Assembly: GCF_902859855.1 (NCBI RefSeq)
Contig: NZ_CADIKH010000015.1
Coordinates: forward strand, 62,001-126,000
Length of the DNA: 64,000 nucleotides
Source of the DNA: Paraburkholderia humisilvae
Lineage (GTDB): Bacteria > Pseudomonadota > Gammaproteobacteria > Burkholderiales > Burkholderiaceae
Direction of reading: 5' to 3'
Under the pieces are notes generated by a model that saw nothing but the letters and a program-made list of their open reading frames with translations, did no database searches and was not told where the DNA came from. Positions 39,330 to 46,459 of the stretch are shown here, in pieces (the stretch's first letter is position 1; each line of letters starts with the position of its first letter). Both the position numbers and the translations under genes were made by a program.

Positions 39330-40076
39330 ATGGATCGGATCGAATTGGAATTGTACTTGAACAACGTTCTCGAAGCCTCACGGTTCAAGGACTATTGCCC
39401 GAATGGACTGCAGGTCGAAGGGCGCCGCAAGGTCGAGAAAATCGCAACCGGCGTGAGCGCGTCGCTGGCGTTTCTCGAGGCCGCGCACGAGTGGGGCGCG
39501 GACGCGGTGCTCGTGCATCACGGCTACTTCTGGCGCAACGAAGCGCCGCAGATTACCGGGCGCAAGTACCACCGCCTGAAACTGCTGCTGGCGAACGACA
39601 TTAACCTGTTCGCGTATCACCTGCCGCTCGACGACCATCCGGTCTACGGCAATAACGCGCAGCTTGGCGCGAAACTGGGCCTGATCGGCGACGCGCGCTT
39701 CGGGGACAACGACATCGGCTGGATGACCACGCTGCCGATGCCGATCACGCTCGCGCATTTCTCGGCACAGGTCGAGCAAACCTTGGGCCGCACGCCGCTC
39801 GTGCTCGGCGATCCGGACCAGGAACTGCGTCGCGTCGCATGGTGCACCGGCGCCGCGCAGGGCTATTTCGACGCCGCGATCGACGCCGGCGCGGACGTCT
39901 ACCTGACTGGCGAAATTTCCGAGCAGAACACGCATATGGCGGCGGAAAGCGGCGTCGCGTTCGCGGCCGCGGGGCACCACGCGACTGAGCGCTTCGGTGT
40001 GCAGGCGCTCGGTTCGCACCTGTCCGAGGCGTTTAATCTCGAGCACCTCTTTATCGATATTCATAATCCGGTCTAG
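39330..40076 (+). CDS. NIF3-like / GTP cyclohydrolase-1 type 2 homologue (YbgI)
   Basis: The 248-residue protein belongs to the NIF3 family. It has the N-terminal NGLQVEG segment, VLVHHGYFW, NINLFAYHLPLD and the C-terminal metal site AAGHHATERFGVQAL. These proteins bind two metals; biochemical roles proposed for the family remain tentative. Its 5' region is shared head-to-head with the HtrA gene. Confidence 0.88.
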   Translation: MDRIELELYLNNVLEASRFKDYCPNGLQVEGRRKVEKIATGVSASLAFLEAAHEWGADAVLVHHGYFWRNEAPQITGRKYHRLKLLLANDINLFAYHLPLDDHPVYGNNAQLGAKLGLIGDARFGDNDIGWMTTLPMPITLAHFSAQVEQTLGRTPLVLGDPDQELRRVAWCTGAAQGYFDAAIDAGADVYLTGEISEQNTHMAAESGVAFAAAGHHATERFGVQALGSHLSEAFNLEHLFIDIHNPV

Positions 40077-40340
40077 TTGCGACAAAACCAGTCCGAAGCA
40101 GTCAAAAACATGCGAAGCGGCGCATCACGCCGCATGCAAAGCGGGTAAATACAAAACGAAGGAAATACTTAAATCCGCATCGCTAAAATGTTTGCAAACT
40201 GTGCGGGAATACCCTGATTTATCAATAACTTCGTGCGGTTTTTGGTTATCGGGCCTTGTAAATGGCGACTCCATTCGAGCAAACTAGCGGCGGTAGAAGC
40301 GACGGAAGGAAAAAAATCCAACTTAGAAGTGGGGCGTGTG

Positions 40341-40958
40341 ATGCGAGACAAGGAAGATGGACGCGTCGACGGCAGCCGTCGTACCTGGCTGATCGCGACG
40401 ACCGTAACAGGTGGCATCGGAGGAGTCGCCACCGTAATACCCTTTGTTAGTTCATTTGCACCATCCGAAAGGGCCAGAGCAGCGGGTGCGCCGGTCCAGG
40501 TCGATATCAGCAATCTGAAGTCCGGCGAGATGATGACGGTCGCGTGGCGCGGCAAGCCAGTGTGGATTCTCAACCGCACTGACCGGATGCTGGCCGACGT
40601 GCAGAAGGCTGACAACGAAGTCGCCGACCCGCATTCCAACAATCCGTTTTCGATGCCGATGCCGGAGTACGCGAAGAACGAGTTCCGCTCACGGCCCGAA
40701 CGCAAGCACATTCTCGTTGCCGTAGCGGTGTGCACCCACTTGGGTTGCACACCGACACCGCGTTTCCAGGAGGGCGCGCAGCCCAATCTTCCGGACGACT
40801 GGCCAGGTGGTTTCCTGTGCCCGTGCCACGGTTCGACGTATGACCTGGCCGGCCGCGTCTTCAAGAATAAACCTGCGCCGCAGAACCTCGACATCCCGCC
40901 TTTCATGTTCGTGGGCGACACGCTCGTGATCGGCAAGGACGAGAAAGGAGAAGCGTAA
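40341..40958 (+). CDS. petA: Ubiquinol-cytochrome c reductase Rieske iron-sulfur subunit
   Basis: The 205-residue protein has a twin-Arg signal anchor (DGSRRTWLIATTVTGGIGG) and the Rieske cluster motifs CTHLGC and CPCHGSTYD. It takes electrons from ubiquinol to cytochrome c1 in the bc1 complex. I chose ATG 40341 because it places the RR motif near the N-terminus; the 36-residue upstream extension is not family-like. The 264-nt leader before it is AT-richer than its surroundings and probably holds the pet promoter. Confidence 0.95.
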   Translation: MRDKEDGRVDGSRRTWLIATTVTGGIGGVATVIPFVSSFAPSERARAAGAPVQVDISNLKSGEMMTVAWRGKPVWILNRTDRMLADVQKADNEVADPHSNNPFSMPMPEYAKNEFRSRPERKHILVAVAVCTHLGCTPTPRFQEGAQPNLPDDWPGGFLCPCHGSTYDLAGRVFKNKPAPQNLDIPPFMFVGDTLVIGKDEKGEA

Positions 40959-42344
40959 ATGGCGACGACCGAAAAAGATGTGGAGAACACGTCCGGACTT
41001 GTCGGCTGGATCGACCGGCGCTTCCCGATGACGTCGACGTGGAAGGCTCACGTTTCCGAGTACTACGCACCGAAGAACTTCAACTTCTGGTACTTCTTCG
41101 GTTCGCTCGCGCTACTCGTGCTGGTCAACCAGATCGTCACCGGCATTTTCCTCACGATGAACTACAAGCCCGACGCAACGCTCGCGTTCGCATCGGTCGA
41201 ATACATCATGCGCGAGGTGCCGTGGGGCTGGCTGATCCGCTATATGCACTCGACCGGCGCGTCGATGTTCTTCGTGGTCGTGTATCTGCATATGTTCCGC
41301 GGGCTGCTGTACGGGTCGTACCGCAAGCCGCGCGAACTGGTGTGGATCTTCGGCTGCGCGATTTTTCTGTGCCTGATGGCCGAGGCGTTCTTCGGCTACC
41401 TGCTGCCGTGGGGGCAAATGTCGTACTGGGGCGCGCAGGTGATCGTTAACCTCTTTTCGGCCATTCCGTTTATCGGCCCGGACCTGTCGCTGTGGATTCG
41501 CGGCGACTACGTCGTGTCCGACGTCACGTTGAACCGCTTTTTTGCGTTCCACGTGATCGCGATTCCGCTGGTGCTGATCGGCCTCGTGATCGCGCATGTC
41601 GTCGCGCTGCACGAAGTCGGGTCGAACAACCCGGACGGCATCGAGATCAAGGCGAAAAAGGACGAGAACGGCATTCCGCTCGACGGCATTCCGTTCCACC
41701 CGTACTACTCGGTGCACGATTTCATGGGCGTGTGCATCTTCCTGATCGTGTTCGCGGCGATCATCTTCTTTGCGCCGGAAATGGGCGGCTATTTCCTCGA
41801 AGCCAACAACTTCGTGCCGGCCAATCCGCTGCAGACACCGCCGGAAATCGCCCCGGTCTGGTACTTCACCGCGTTCTACGCGATGCTGCGCGCGACCACC
41901 GATCCCTTCAAGATCGTGCTGATGATCGTCGTCGTGCTGCTCGGTCTGCTCGCGCTCGCCCGCGCGCGCGGCAAATGGCGCGTCGGCTTGCCGGTGCTCG
42001 CGGTGCTGGTCGTGCTCGCGATGCACTTCACCGAATCGAAGTTCTGGGGCGTGGTCGTGATGGGCAGCGCGGTGGTGTCGCTATTCTTCCTGCCGTGGCT
42101 CGACCGGTCGCCGGTCAAGTCGATCCGCTACCGGCCGCTGTTTCACAAGGTCTTCTACGCGATCTTCGTGCTGGCGTTCCTGACGCTCGGGTTCCTCGGC
42201 ACGCGGCCACCGTCACCGGCGGCCACGCTGATCGCGCAGATCTGCGCGCTGGTCTACTTCGCGTTTTTCCTCGGCATGCCGTTCTGGACACCGCTTGGCC
42301 GTTTCAAGCAGCCGCCCGAACGAGTGCGGTTCAAACCCCACTGA
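40959..42344 (+). CDS. petB: Cytochrome b subunit of bc1 complex
   Basis: The 461-residue integral membrane protein begins at the base after the petA stop. Haem ligands lie in the helices around RYMHSTGASMFFVVVYLHMFRG-type sequence (RYMHSTGASMFF) and FFAFHVIAIPLVLIGLVIAHVVALHEVG (AFHVIAIP, AHVVALHE). The Qo-site motif PEIAPVWYF is the PEW-type loop variant seen here with Val. The C-terminal domain is complete. Confidence 0.95.
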   Translation: MATTEKDVENTSGLVGWIDRRFPMTSTWKAHVSEYYAPKNFNFWYFFGSLALLVLVNQIVTGIFLTMNYKPDATLAFASVEYIMREVPWGWLIRYMHSTGASMFFVVVYLHMFRGLLYGSYRKPRELVWIFGCAIFLCLMAEAFFGYLLPWGQMSYWGAQVIVNLFSAIPFIGPDLSLWIRGDYVVSDVTLNRFFAFHVIAIPLVLIGLVIAHVVALHEVGSNNPDGIEIKAKKDENGIPLDGIPFHPYYSVHDFMGVCIFLIVFAAIIFFAPEMGGYFLEANNFVPANPLQTPPEIAPVWYFTAFYAMLRATTDPFKIVLMIVVVLLGLLALARARGKWRVGLPVLAVLVVLAMHFTESKFWGVVVMGSAVVSLFFLPWLDRSPVKSIRYRPLFHKVFYAIFVLAFLTLGFLGTRPPSPAATLIAQICALVYFAFFLGMPFWTPLGRFKQPPERVRFKPH

Positions 42345-42368
42345 ATGCCACGCGAGGAGAACCCGAAC

Positions 42369-43124
42369 ATGAAAAGACTACTTTCGATACTCGCGCTGAT
42401 TGGCGCGACGCTGGGTGGGCTGGCGGCCGCTCCGGTTACTGCGCAGGAAAATATTCCGCTCGACCGGGCGCCGGATAACGCGGACAATTTTGCTTCGTTG
42501 CAACATGGCGCGCAAATCTTTGTAAACTATTGCATGGGTTGCCATTCCGCGAACCTGGTGCGGTTCAGCGCGCTGCAGCAACTCGGCATTTCGCAGAAGG
42601 AAATCGAGCAAAACCTGATGTTCACGACGGACAAGATCGGCAACACGATGTCGATCGCGATGCGCCCGGACGACGCGAAGGCGTGGTTCGGCGCGGCGCC
42701 GCCGGATCTCTCCGTCATCTCGCGGGCGCACGGCCGTGACTGGCTCTATTCGTACCTGCGCGGCTTTTACCGCGACGATACGCGGCCGACCGGCTGGAAC
42801 AATCTCGTGTACGAGAATGTGAGCATGCCGAATGTGCTGTGGCAGTTGCAGGGCGAGCGCACCGCGAAGTTCGAGGAGGAAACCGACGAGCGGACCGGGG
42901 AAAAGGTGCGCACGTTCGCCGGTTACCAGCAGGTCACGCCGGGGACGATGTCGCCGGTAGATTATGATTCGGCTGTGGCCGATCTTGTCGCGTATCTGTC
43001 GTGGATGGGCGAGCCGACCCAGAAGTTCCGCCAGCAGCTCGGTGTGTGGGTGCTTCTGTTCCTCGGTCTGTTGAGCTTTTTCGCCTGGCGACTGAACGCC
43101 GCGTATTGGAAAGATATCAAATAA
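42369..43124 (+). CDS. petC: Cytochrome c1 subunit of bc1 complex
   Basis: The 251-residue protein has a signal peptide (MKRLLSILALIGATLGGLAAAPVTAQ). The haem c motif CMGCH follows, with the Met ligand in the AMRPDD region. A C-terminal membrane anchor is LGVWVLLFLGLLSFFAWRLN. GAGGAGAA sets ATG 42369. It completes petABC. Confidence 0.95.
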   Translation: MKRLLSILALIGATLGGLAAAPVTAQENIPLDRAPDNADNFASLQHGAQIFVNYCMGCHSANLVRFSALQQLGISQKEIEQNLMFTTDKIGNTMSIAMRPDDAKAWFGAAPPDLSVISRAHGRDWLYSYLRGFYRDDTRPTGWNNLVYENVSMPNVLWQLQGERTAKFEEETDERTGEKVRTFAGYQQVTPGTMSPVDYDSAVADLVAYLSWMGEPTQKFRQQLGVWVLLFLGLLSFFAWRLNAAYWKDIK

Positions 43125-43230
43125 ACACACCGTAGCGGGTGTGGGGCTGGCGCAAGGAAAAACCGCACGGGGAAACTGTGTGACGGCTTTTCCGCGTGCT
43201 GGCCCTTCAGCTTTTTGAGGAAACGTAAAA

Positions 43231-43842
43231 ATGATGGTTCTGTACTCCGGCACTACGTGCCCATTCTCCCAGCGTTGCCGGCTGGTGCTGTTCGAGAAGG
43301 GCATGGATTTCGAAATCCGCGACGTTGACCTGTTCAACAAGCCGGAAGACATCGCGGTGATGAATCCGTATGGGCAGGTGCCGATTCTCGTTGAGCGTGA
43401 TCTGATCCTGTATGAATCAAACATCATCAACGAGTACATCGACGAGCGCTTTCCGCACCCGCAACTGATGCCGGCCGATCCGGTGCAGCGCGCCCGCGCG
43501 CGCCTGTTCCTGCTCAACTTCGAGAAGGAACTGTTCGTGCATGTCGGCACGCTTGAAAATGAGAAGGGCAAGGCAGCCGAAAAGAATCATGAGAAAGCGC
43601 GCCTCGCCATTCGCGACCGTCTGACGCAACTTGCGCCGATTTTCCTGAAGAACAAGTACATGCTCGGCGAAGAATTTTCGATGCTCGACGTCGCGATCGC
43701 GCCGCTGTTGTGGCGCCTCGACCACTATGGAATCGAGCTGTCGAAGAACGCCGCGCCGCTGATGAAATACGCCGAACGTATCTTTAGCCGTCCGGCCTAT
43801 ATCGAAGCGCTGACGCCGTCGGAAAAGGTGATGCGCCGTTGA
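43231..43842 (+). CDS. sspA: Stringent starvation protein A (GST-like)
   Basis: The 203-residue glutathione-S-transferase fold protein starts MMVLYSGTTCPFSQRCRLVLFEKG. It has LYESNIINEYIDERFPHP and MLGEEFSMLDVAIAPLLWRLD. SspA binds RNA polymerase and affects acid and starvation responses. It pairs with sspB; petABC-sspAB is a common beta-proteobacterial arrangement. Confidence 0.93.
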   Translation: MMVLYSGTTCPFSQRCRLVLFEKGMDFEIRDVDLFNKPEDIAVMNPYGQVPILVERDLILYESNIINEYIDERFPHPQLMPADPVQRARARLFLLNFEKELFVHVGTLENEKGKAAEKNHEKARLAIRDRLTQLAPIFLKNKYMLGEEFSMLDVAIAPLLWRLDHYGIELSKNAAPLMKYAERIFSRPAYIEALTPSEKVMRR

Positions 43843-43907
43843 GTTTGGGCGAGGGCGAGCGCCGCGACACCGCTGCCGCGGCCGCCCGCCCGGCATGAGG
43901 ACTGTTG

Positions 43908-44441
43908 ATGCAAGAAATTTCCACGAAGCCGTACCTGTTGCGTGCGCTGTACGAGTGGTGCACCGATAACGGCTATACGCCACATATCGCGGTGCGGGTC
44001 GACAATCAGACACGTGTGCCGCGTCAATTCGTGCGCGACAACGAAATCGTGCTGAACATCAGCTTCGAGGCGACCAGCCAGTTGCAGATGGGCAATGACT
44101 GGATCGAGTTCAGCGCGCGGTTCTCCGGCAAGTCGCATAAGATCGAAGTGCCGGTGGCGAACGTGCTGGCCATTTACGCGCGTGAGAACGGACAGGGCAT
44201 GGCGTTTCCGGTGGATTCGGCGGGCGGCGAGGCGACCGATTCAGAAGCCGACGCCGATCATCTGCCGGCCGAGGCCGTCGATAACCCTGCGCAGCAGGCC
44301 GCGGCGAAGCCGGATGCGGACCATGCTGGTGGCGCGCAAACCCGTGCGCAATCCGAGTCCGACGCGCAGACCGACGGGGACCCGCGTCCGGACGATGACG
44401 GCGCCAAAGGTGGACGGGGTCACCTCAAGGTCGTGAAATAG
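43908..44441 (+). CDS. sspB: ClpXP adaptor SspB
   Basis: The 177-residue protein has the N-terminal substrate-binding domain (STKPYLLRALYEWCTDNGYTPH, VPRQFVRDNEIVLNIS, FSARFSGKSHKIEVPVANVLAIYARENG). A disordered acidic linker follows, ending in the ClpX-binding tail RGHLKVVK. It delivers ssrA-tagged proteins to ClpXP. ATG 43908 follows GAGGA; the TTG one codon earlier is less likely. Confidence 0.93.
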   Translation: MQEISTKPYLLRALYEWCTDNGYTPHIAVRVDNQTRVPRQFVRDNEIVLNISFEATSQLQMGNDWIEFSARFSGKSHKIEVPVANVLAIYARENGQGMAFPVDSAGGEATDSEADADHLPAEAVDNPAQQAAAKPDADHAGGAQTRAQSESDAQTDGDPRPDDDGAKGGRGHLKVVK

Positions 44442-44474
44442 AGGTTCTACCGGGCGGCGTTCGTGCAACAGACA

Positions 44475-44508
44475 GAACCGGCAGGCATACGAGGCGCCGG
44501 TTCTTCCT
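44475..44508 (+). terminator. Terminator of sspAB
   Basis: GAACCGGC (44475-44482) and GCCGGTTC (44496-44503) form an 8-bp stem, followed by TTCCT. The tail is only moderately T-rich. Confidence 0.6.
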
Positions 44509-44513
44509 CCCGT

Positions 44514-44615
44514 TCAGTGCGATGCAAGCACTCGCACGAATGCGAACACGAGCGCGAGCACAACCACAATCACACCTGTGGCAACCACCAGGCGATCAGC
44601 TAGCAAGCGGCGCAT
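44514..44615 (-). CDS. 33-residue single-helix membrane protein
   Basis: A small ORF starts at ATG 44615, eight bases after a strong GGAGAAG site that lies in the last codons of the preceding flavoprotein gene. It encodes MRRLLADRLVVATG, then a long hydrophobic run (VIVVVLALVFAFV) and ends RVLASH. The basic N-terminus and single helix suggest an inner-membrane micro-protein. As last gene of the oxidase cluster it could be a small accessory subunit, but no family is recognised. Confidence 0.6.
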   Translation of the reverse strand: MRRLLADRLVVATGVIVVVLALVFAFVRVLASH

Positions 44616-44626
44616 GGCGACTTCTC

Positions 44627-45952
44627 CTACACGAAGCTGTAGCGCTCGGAATGATACCGGGCGATCGGCACTTTCATCTTGCCCAGCGCGGTTTCGATCG
44701 CGTCCATCATGACATCCGGCCCGCAAATGAAGTACTCGTGGTCGGTGTACTCGGGCGGCAGGTGACGCCTGAAGACGTCTGCGTTGATGCGGCCCGTTTC
44801 TCCCGTCCAGGCGTTGGGCGGATTCGAGAGAACATAGACGATCTTCAGGTCGAGCCGCGTCCTTAGCGCGTCAAGCTCGTCGCGGAACGTAAGCGACTCC
44901 CAGTCTTTGCCGCCATAGAGCAACACCAGCGGACGCCTGTCGCCGCGGTCGGCGAGCGTGCGGATCATGCTCATCATCGGCGTGATGCCGATGCCGCCTG
45001 CGATCAGCACGTGCATATCGGTCGGGTTGCCGATCGTGAACGCCCCATACGGGCCGTCGAGATACACGCGCTGCCCGGCCGTGACCGTTTTGACGGCGCT
45101 CGTGAAGTCGCCGAGATTGCGGATCGTCATTTCGACGCGCCCATCCGGCGCCTCGGCACTCGACGAGAACGAGAACGGGTGCCCGGTAATGCGGAACGGG
45201 CTAGCCCATAGCGTCAGCCAGCCGAACTGGCCCGGCTTGAAGCGGAACCCCGCGTGCCCTTCGGGCCGCATGACGAGCGTCGTCGTGTCGCCGCGCTCCA
45301 TGCGCACCTCGACGATGCGATAGGGCCGCCGCAGCATGAAGACCGGCTTGATGATGCGCACATAGAGCAGCAACGCGATCCAGAAGATCGTCATGCCGAT
45401 CCACAGGGTTCGCTTGAGCGGATCGGCGAGGTAGAAGCCCCAGCCGACCATATGCAGCATGCCCGCGCCGATCGCGGTCAGCGCGAGCACGATATGGGAC
45501 AGATGCCAGATTTCGTAACGGATTTTCAGCTGCTTGCGCCACAGGGCCGTCACCACGAGCACGATGAGCGCACCGATCGACAGCACGGCAAAGCGGGCAC
45601 CCCAAGGGATATCCCAGATCGAGTCCGGCATCGCGAGCGATTCCGAGCGGATGGCGATCAGGATCAGCGGATGCACCACGACGAGACCGACGGCCAGCAG
45701 CGAGACACGTCGATGGAAGTGATAGATGACGTCCTCGCCCCACGGTTCGGTCACGTGTCGAAAACGTGCGGTGAGGCCGAATTGCAGCCCCATCATCGCG
45801 AGACCGGAGTAGCCGAGCGCGACCGAGAACTCGGTGCCGAAATTCCGGGCGGGCGGCAGATCGCCCGCGAGCAGCGCGAACAGCGGGGCGAGAATGAACA
45901 GCAGATAGATGGCAGACCAGATGGCCTTGCGCACGAAATCGCGATACCGCAT
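44627..45952 (-). CDS. Ferric-reductase-like membrane flavoprotein
   Basis: The 441-residue protein has a six-helix ferric-reductase-type membrane domain with paired His (YHFHRRVSLL, VVHPLI, WHLSHIV, GMLHMVGW) that could bind haem. An FAD-binding domain (GHPFSFSSS) and an NAD(P)-binding domain (IAGGIGITPMMSMI, FICGPDVMMD) follow. It should move electrons from NAD(P)H across the membrane; the acceptor is unknown. ATG 45952 has an AGGGGA site. It lies 168 nt downstream of the 112-residue membrane-protein gene, within the oxidase cluster. Confidence 0.85.
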   Translation of the reverse strand: MRYRDFVRKAIWSAIYLLFILAPLFALLAGDLPPARNFGTEFSVALGYSGLAMMGLQFGLTARFRHVTEPWGEDVIYHFHRRVSLLAVGLVVVHPLILIAIRSESLAMPDSIWDIPWGARFAVLSIGALIVLVVTALWRKQLKIRYEIWHLSHIVLALTAIGAGMLHMVGWGFYLADPLKRTLWIGMTIFWIALLLYVRIIKPVFMLRRPYRIVEVRMERGDTTTLVMRPEGHAGFRFKPGQFGWLTLWASPFRITGHPFSFSSSAEAPDGRVEMTIRNLGDFTSAVKTVTAGQRVYLDGPYGAFTIGNPTDMHVLIAGGIGITPMMSMIRTLADRGDRRPLVLLYGGKDWESLTFRDELDALRTRLDLKIVYVLSNPPNAWTGETGRINADVFRRHLPPEYTDHEYFICGPDVMMDAIETALGKMKVPIARYHSERYSFV

Positions 45953-46120
45953 GAAATCCCCTCTATTCCGGCAGCAAATTGGGGCCACCTTTGGTCCAGC
46001 TGGGTCCTCGTTTTCCGCGTACGGACGGCCTACGCGGCGCCGGCTCTCGCGAACAGGCTGATCCGCTCGCCACGGCCATCCGCCGCAGGTCCTCCATGCA
46101 CCGCGTCGCCCGGCGCTGCT

Positions 46121-46459
46121 TCAGATACAGGTAGTCAACAGCAGCGCGGGCCCGAATGTGATGACGGTGGCGGCCAGGGCCGCTATCAAGGTCCAGATGA
46201 CGACGGTGCGCAGAAACGTGCTGATGGGCTCCGGTCCAGGGTCGCGCCTCGCGGTGGCGCGATAGCGCCACAGCCAGCCGATCGCGACGAGATGCACGAG
46301 CAGCACGATCGCGAGGCTCAGGCGCAACGGACCCGTCGACCAGCCGAACGCGCAACCGATCGCGTGCAGTGCGTACAGGATCACGAGCGCGAGACACCAG
46401 ATCGTGAAGCCAACGGCCAGCCACCACAGACGCCGCGGCGGGAGCGGGTGTCCGTTCAT
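46121..46459 (-). CDS. Small membrane protein of the oxidase cluster (112 aa)
   Basis: It overlaps the oxidase I/III stop (ATGA), so it is translationally coupled to the oxidase. It has three predicted helices (LWWLAVGFTIWCLALVILYAL, SLAIVLLVHLVAIGWL, VIWTLIAALAATVITFGPALL). No family is recognised. Position and topology suggest a subunit IV-like or assembly role; that is inference. Confidence 0.75.
   Translation of the reverse strand: MNGHPLPPRRLWWLAVGFTIWCLALVILYALHAIGCAFGWSTGPLRLSLAIVLLVHLVAIGWLWRYRATARRDPGPEPISTFLRTVVIWTLIAALAATVITFGPALLLTTCI

Noticed and set aside
43126..43143. Hairpin CACACC/GGTGTG after petC as a terminator
   Set aside because: No T-run follows; sspA is probably reached by readthrough or its own promoter.
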